Shown one piece after another: positions 22,664 through 22,714 of a stretch of DNA of 22,714 bases. Numbering within the stretch: the stretch's first letter is position 1; each line of letters opens with the position of its first letter. Below the pieces are notes generated by a model, which searched no databases, was not told the origin of the DNA, and saw only the letters and a program-made list of their open reading frames with translations. The position numbers and the translations under genes were made by a program. Source of the DNA: Anaerolineales bacterium UBA6663 (GTDB lineage Bacteria; Chloroflexota; Anaerolineae; Anaerolineales; UBA6663); contig DKKP01000120.1 in NCBI GenBank assembly GCA_002455335.1, forward strand, positions 4,217 through 26,930. Reading direction: 5' to 3'.

Positions 22664-22714
22664 GGTCGTTGATCCTCAGCCCGCTCCGAGCGACACCAAC
22701 GCCAGTTCGCCTGG

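Noticed and set aside
22664..22714. Promoter for the MEDS/HD-GYP gene at the right edge
   Set aside because: Only 51 bases are available; a GAGG ribosome-binding site is visible but no convincing -10 or -35.

Overview
The window is about 63-65% GC by eye and is densely packed with bacterial genes. Sixteen protein-coding genes are supported; I see no tRNA, rRNA, CRISPR array or insertion sequence. The gene mix suggests a member of the Chloroflexota, perhaps Anaerolineae-like: an AAA-ATPase/LuxR regulator, an MFS protein of a type I associate with that phylum, HD-GYP sensors with many PAS/GAF domains, and an archaeal-style HMG-CoA synthase with a DUF35 zinc-ribbon/OB protein. That assignment is inference from family resemblance, not from a marker gene.

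Layout. (1) Positions 43-8114, minus strand: a run starting with a small polytopic membrane protein, then an ABC-2 type exporter (one ATPase, two different permeases), an MFS transporter and a large ATP-binding LuxR-type regulator. A hairpin and a possible -10 hexamer before the MFS gene suggest that MFS plus regulator can form their own unit. (2) Positions 8306-10157, plus strand and divergent from the exporter: a NarL/LiaSR-type histidine kinase and response regulator, probably controlling the exporter. (3) Positions 10177-13032, minus: a PAS/GAF/HD-GYP phosphodiesterase-type sensor. (4) Positions 13130-17231, minus: a mevalonate-type module with HMG-CoA synthase, a membrane-anchored protein of unknown function, a thiolase-superfamily protein and a DUF35 protein. 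(5) Positions 17419-19467, minus: an ion-channel-like membrane protein followed by two tandem DUF4190-like small membrane proteins. (6) Positions 19550-22663, minus: a second, MEDS-containing PAS/GAF/HD-GYP sensor.

The most notable point is in region 4. HMG-CoA synthase keeps its Glu/Cys/His triad, but the accompanying thiolase has lost the nucleophilic cysteine (Gly88) and both catalytic-type histidines (Phe280 and Asn330). In archaea, thiolase, HMG-CoA synthase and DUF35 form one complex that channels acetoacetyl-CoA. Here the thiolase subunit looks like a non-classical or scaffold version. The HMG-CoA synthase and DUF35 genes each have, upstream, an 18-bp box matching at 15 of 18 positions with identical spacing to a TGG-TAnnnT element. 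This suggests they are co-regulated although they lie in separate transcription units. A terminator-like hairpin sits in the HMG-CoA synthase leader.

Gene junctions are rich in perfect GC-rich palindromes, which may be a dispersed repeat family or terminators. Two genes have a -10-like hexamer 5-6 nt before the start codon, which suggests leaderless transcripts.
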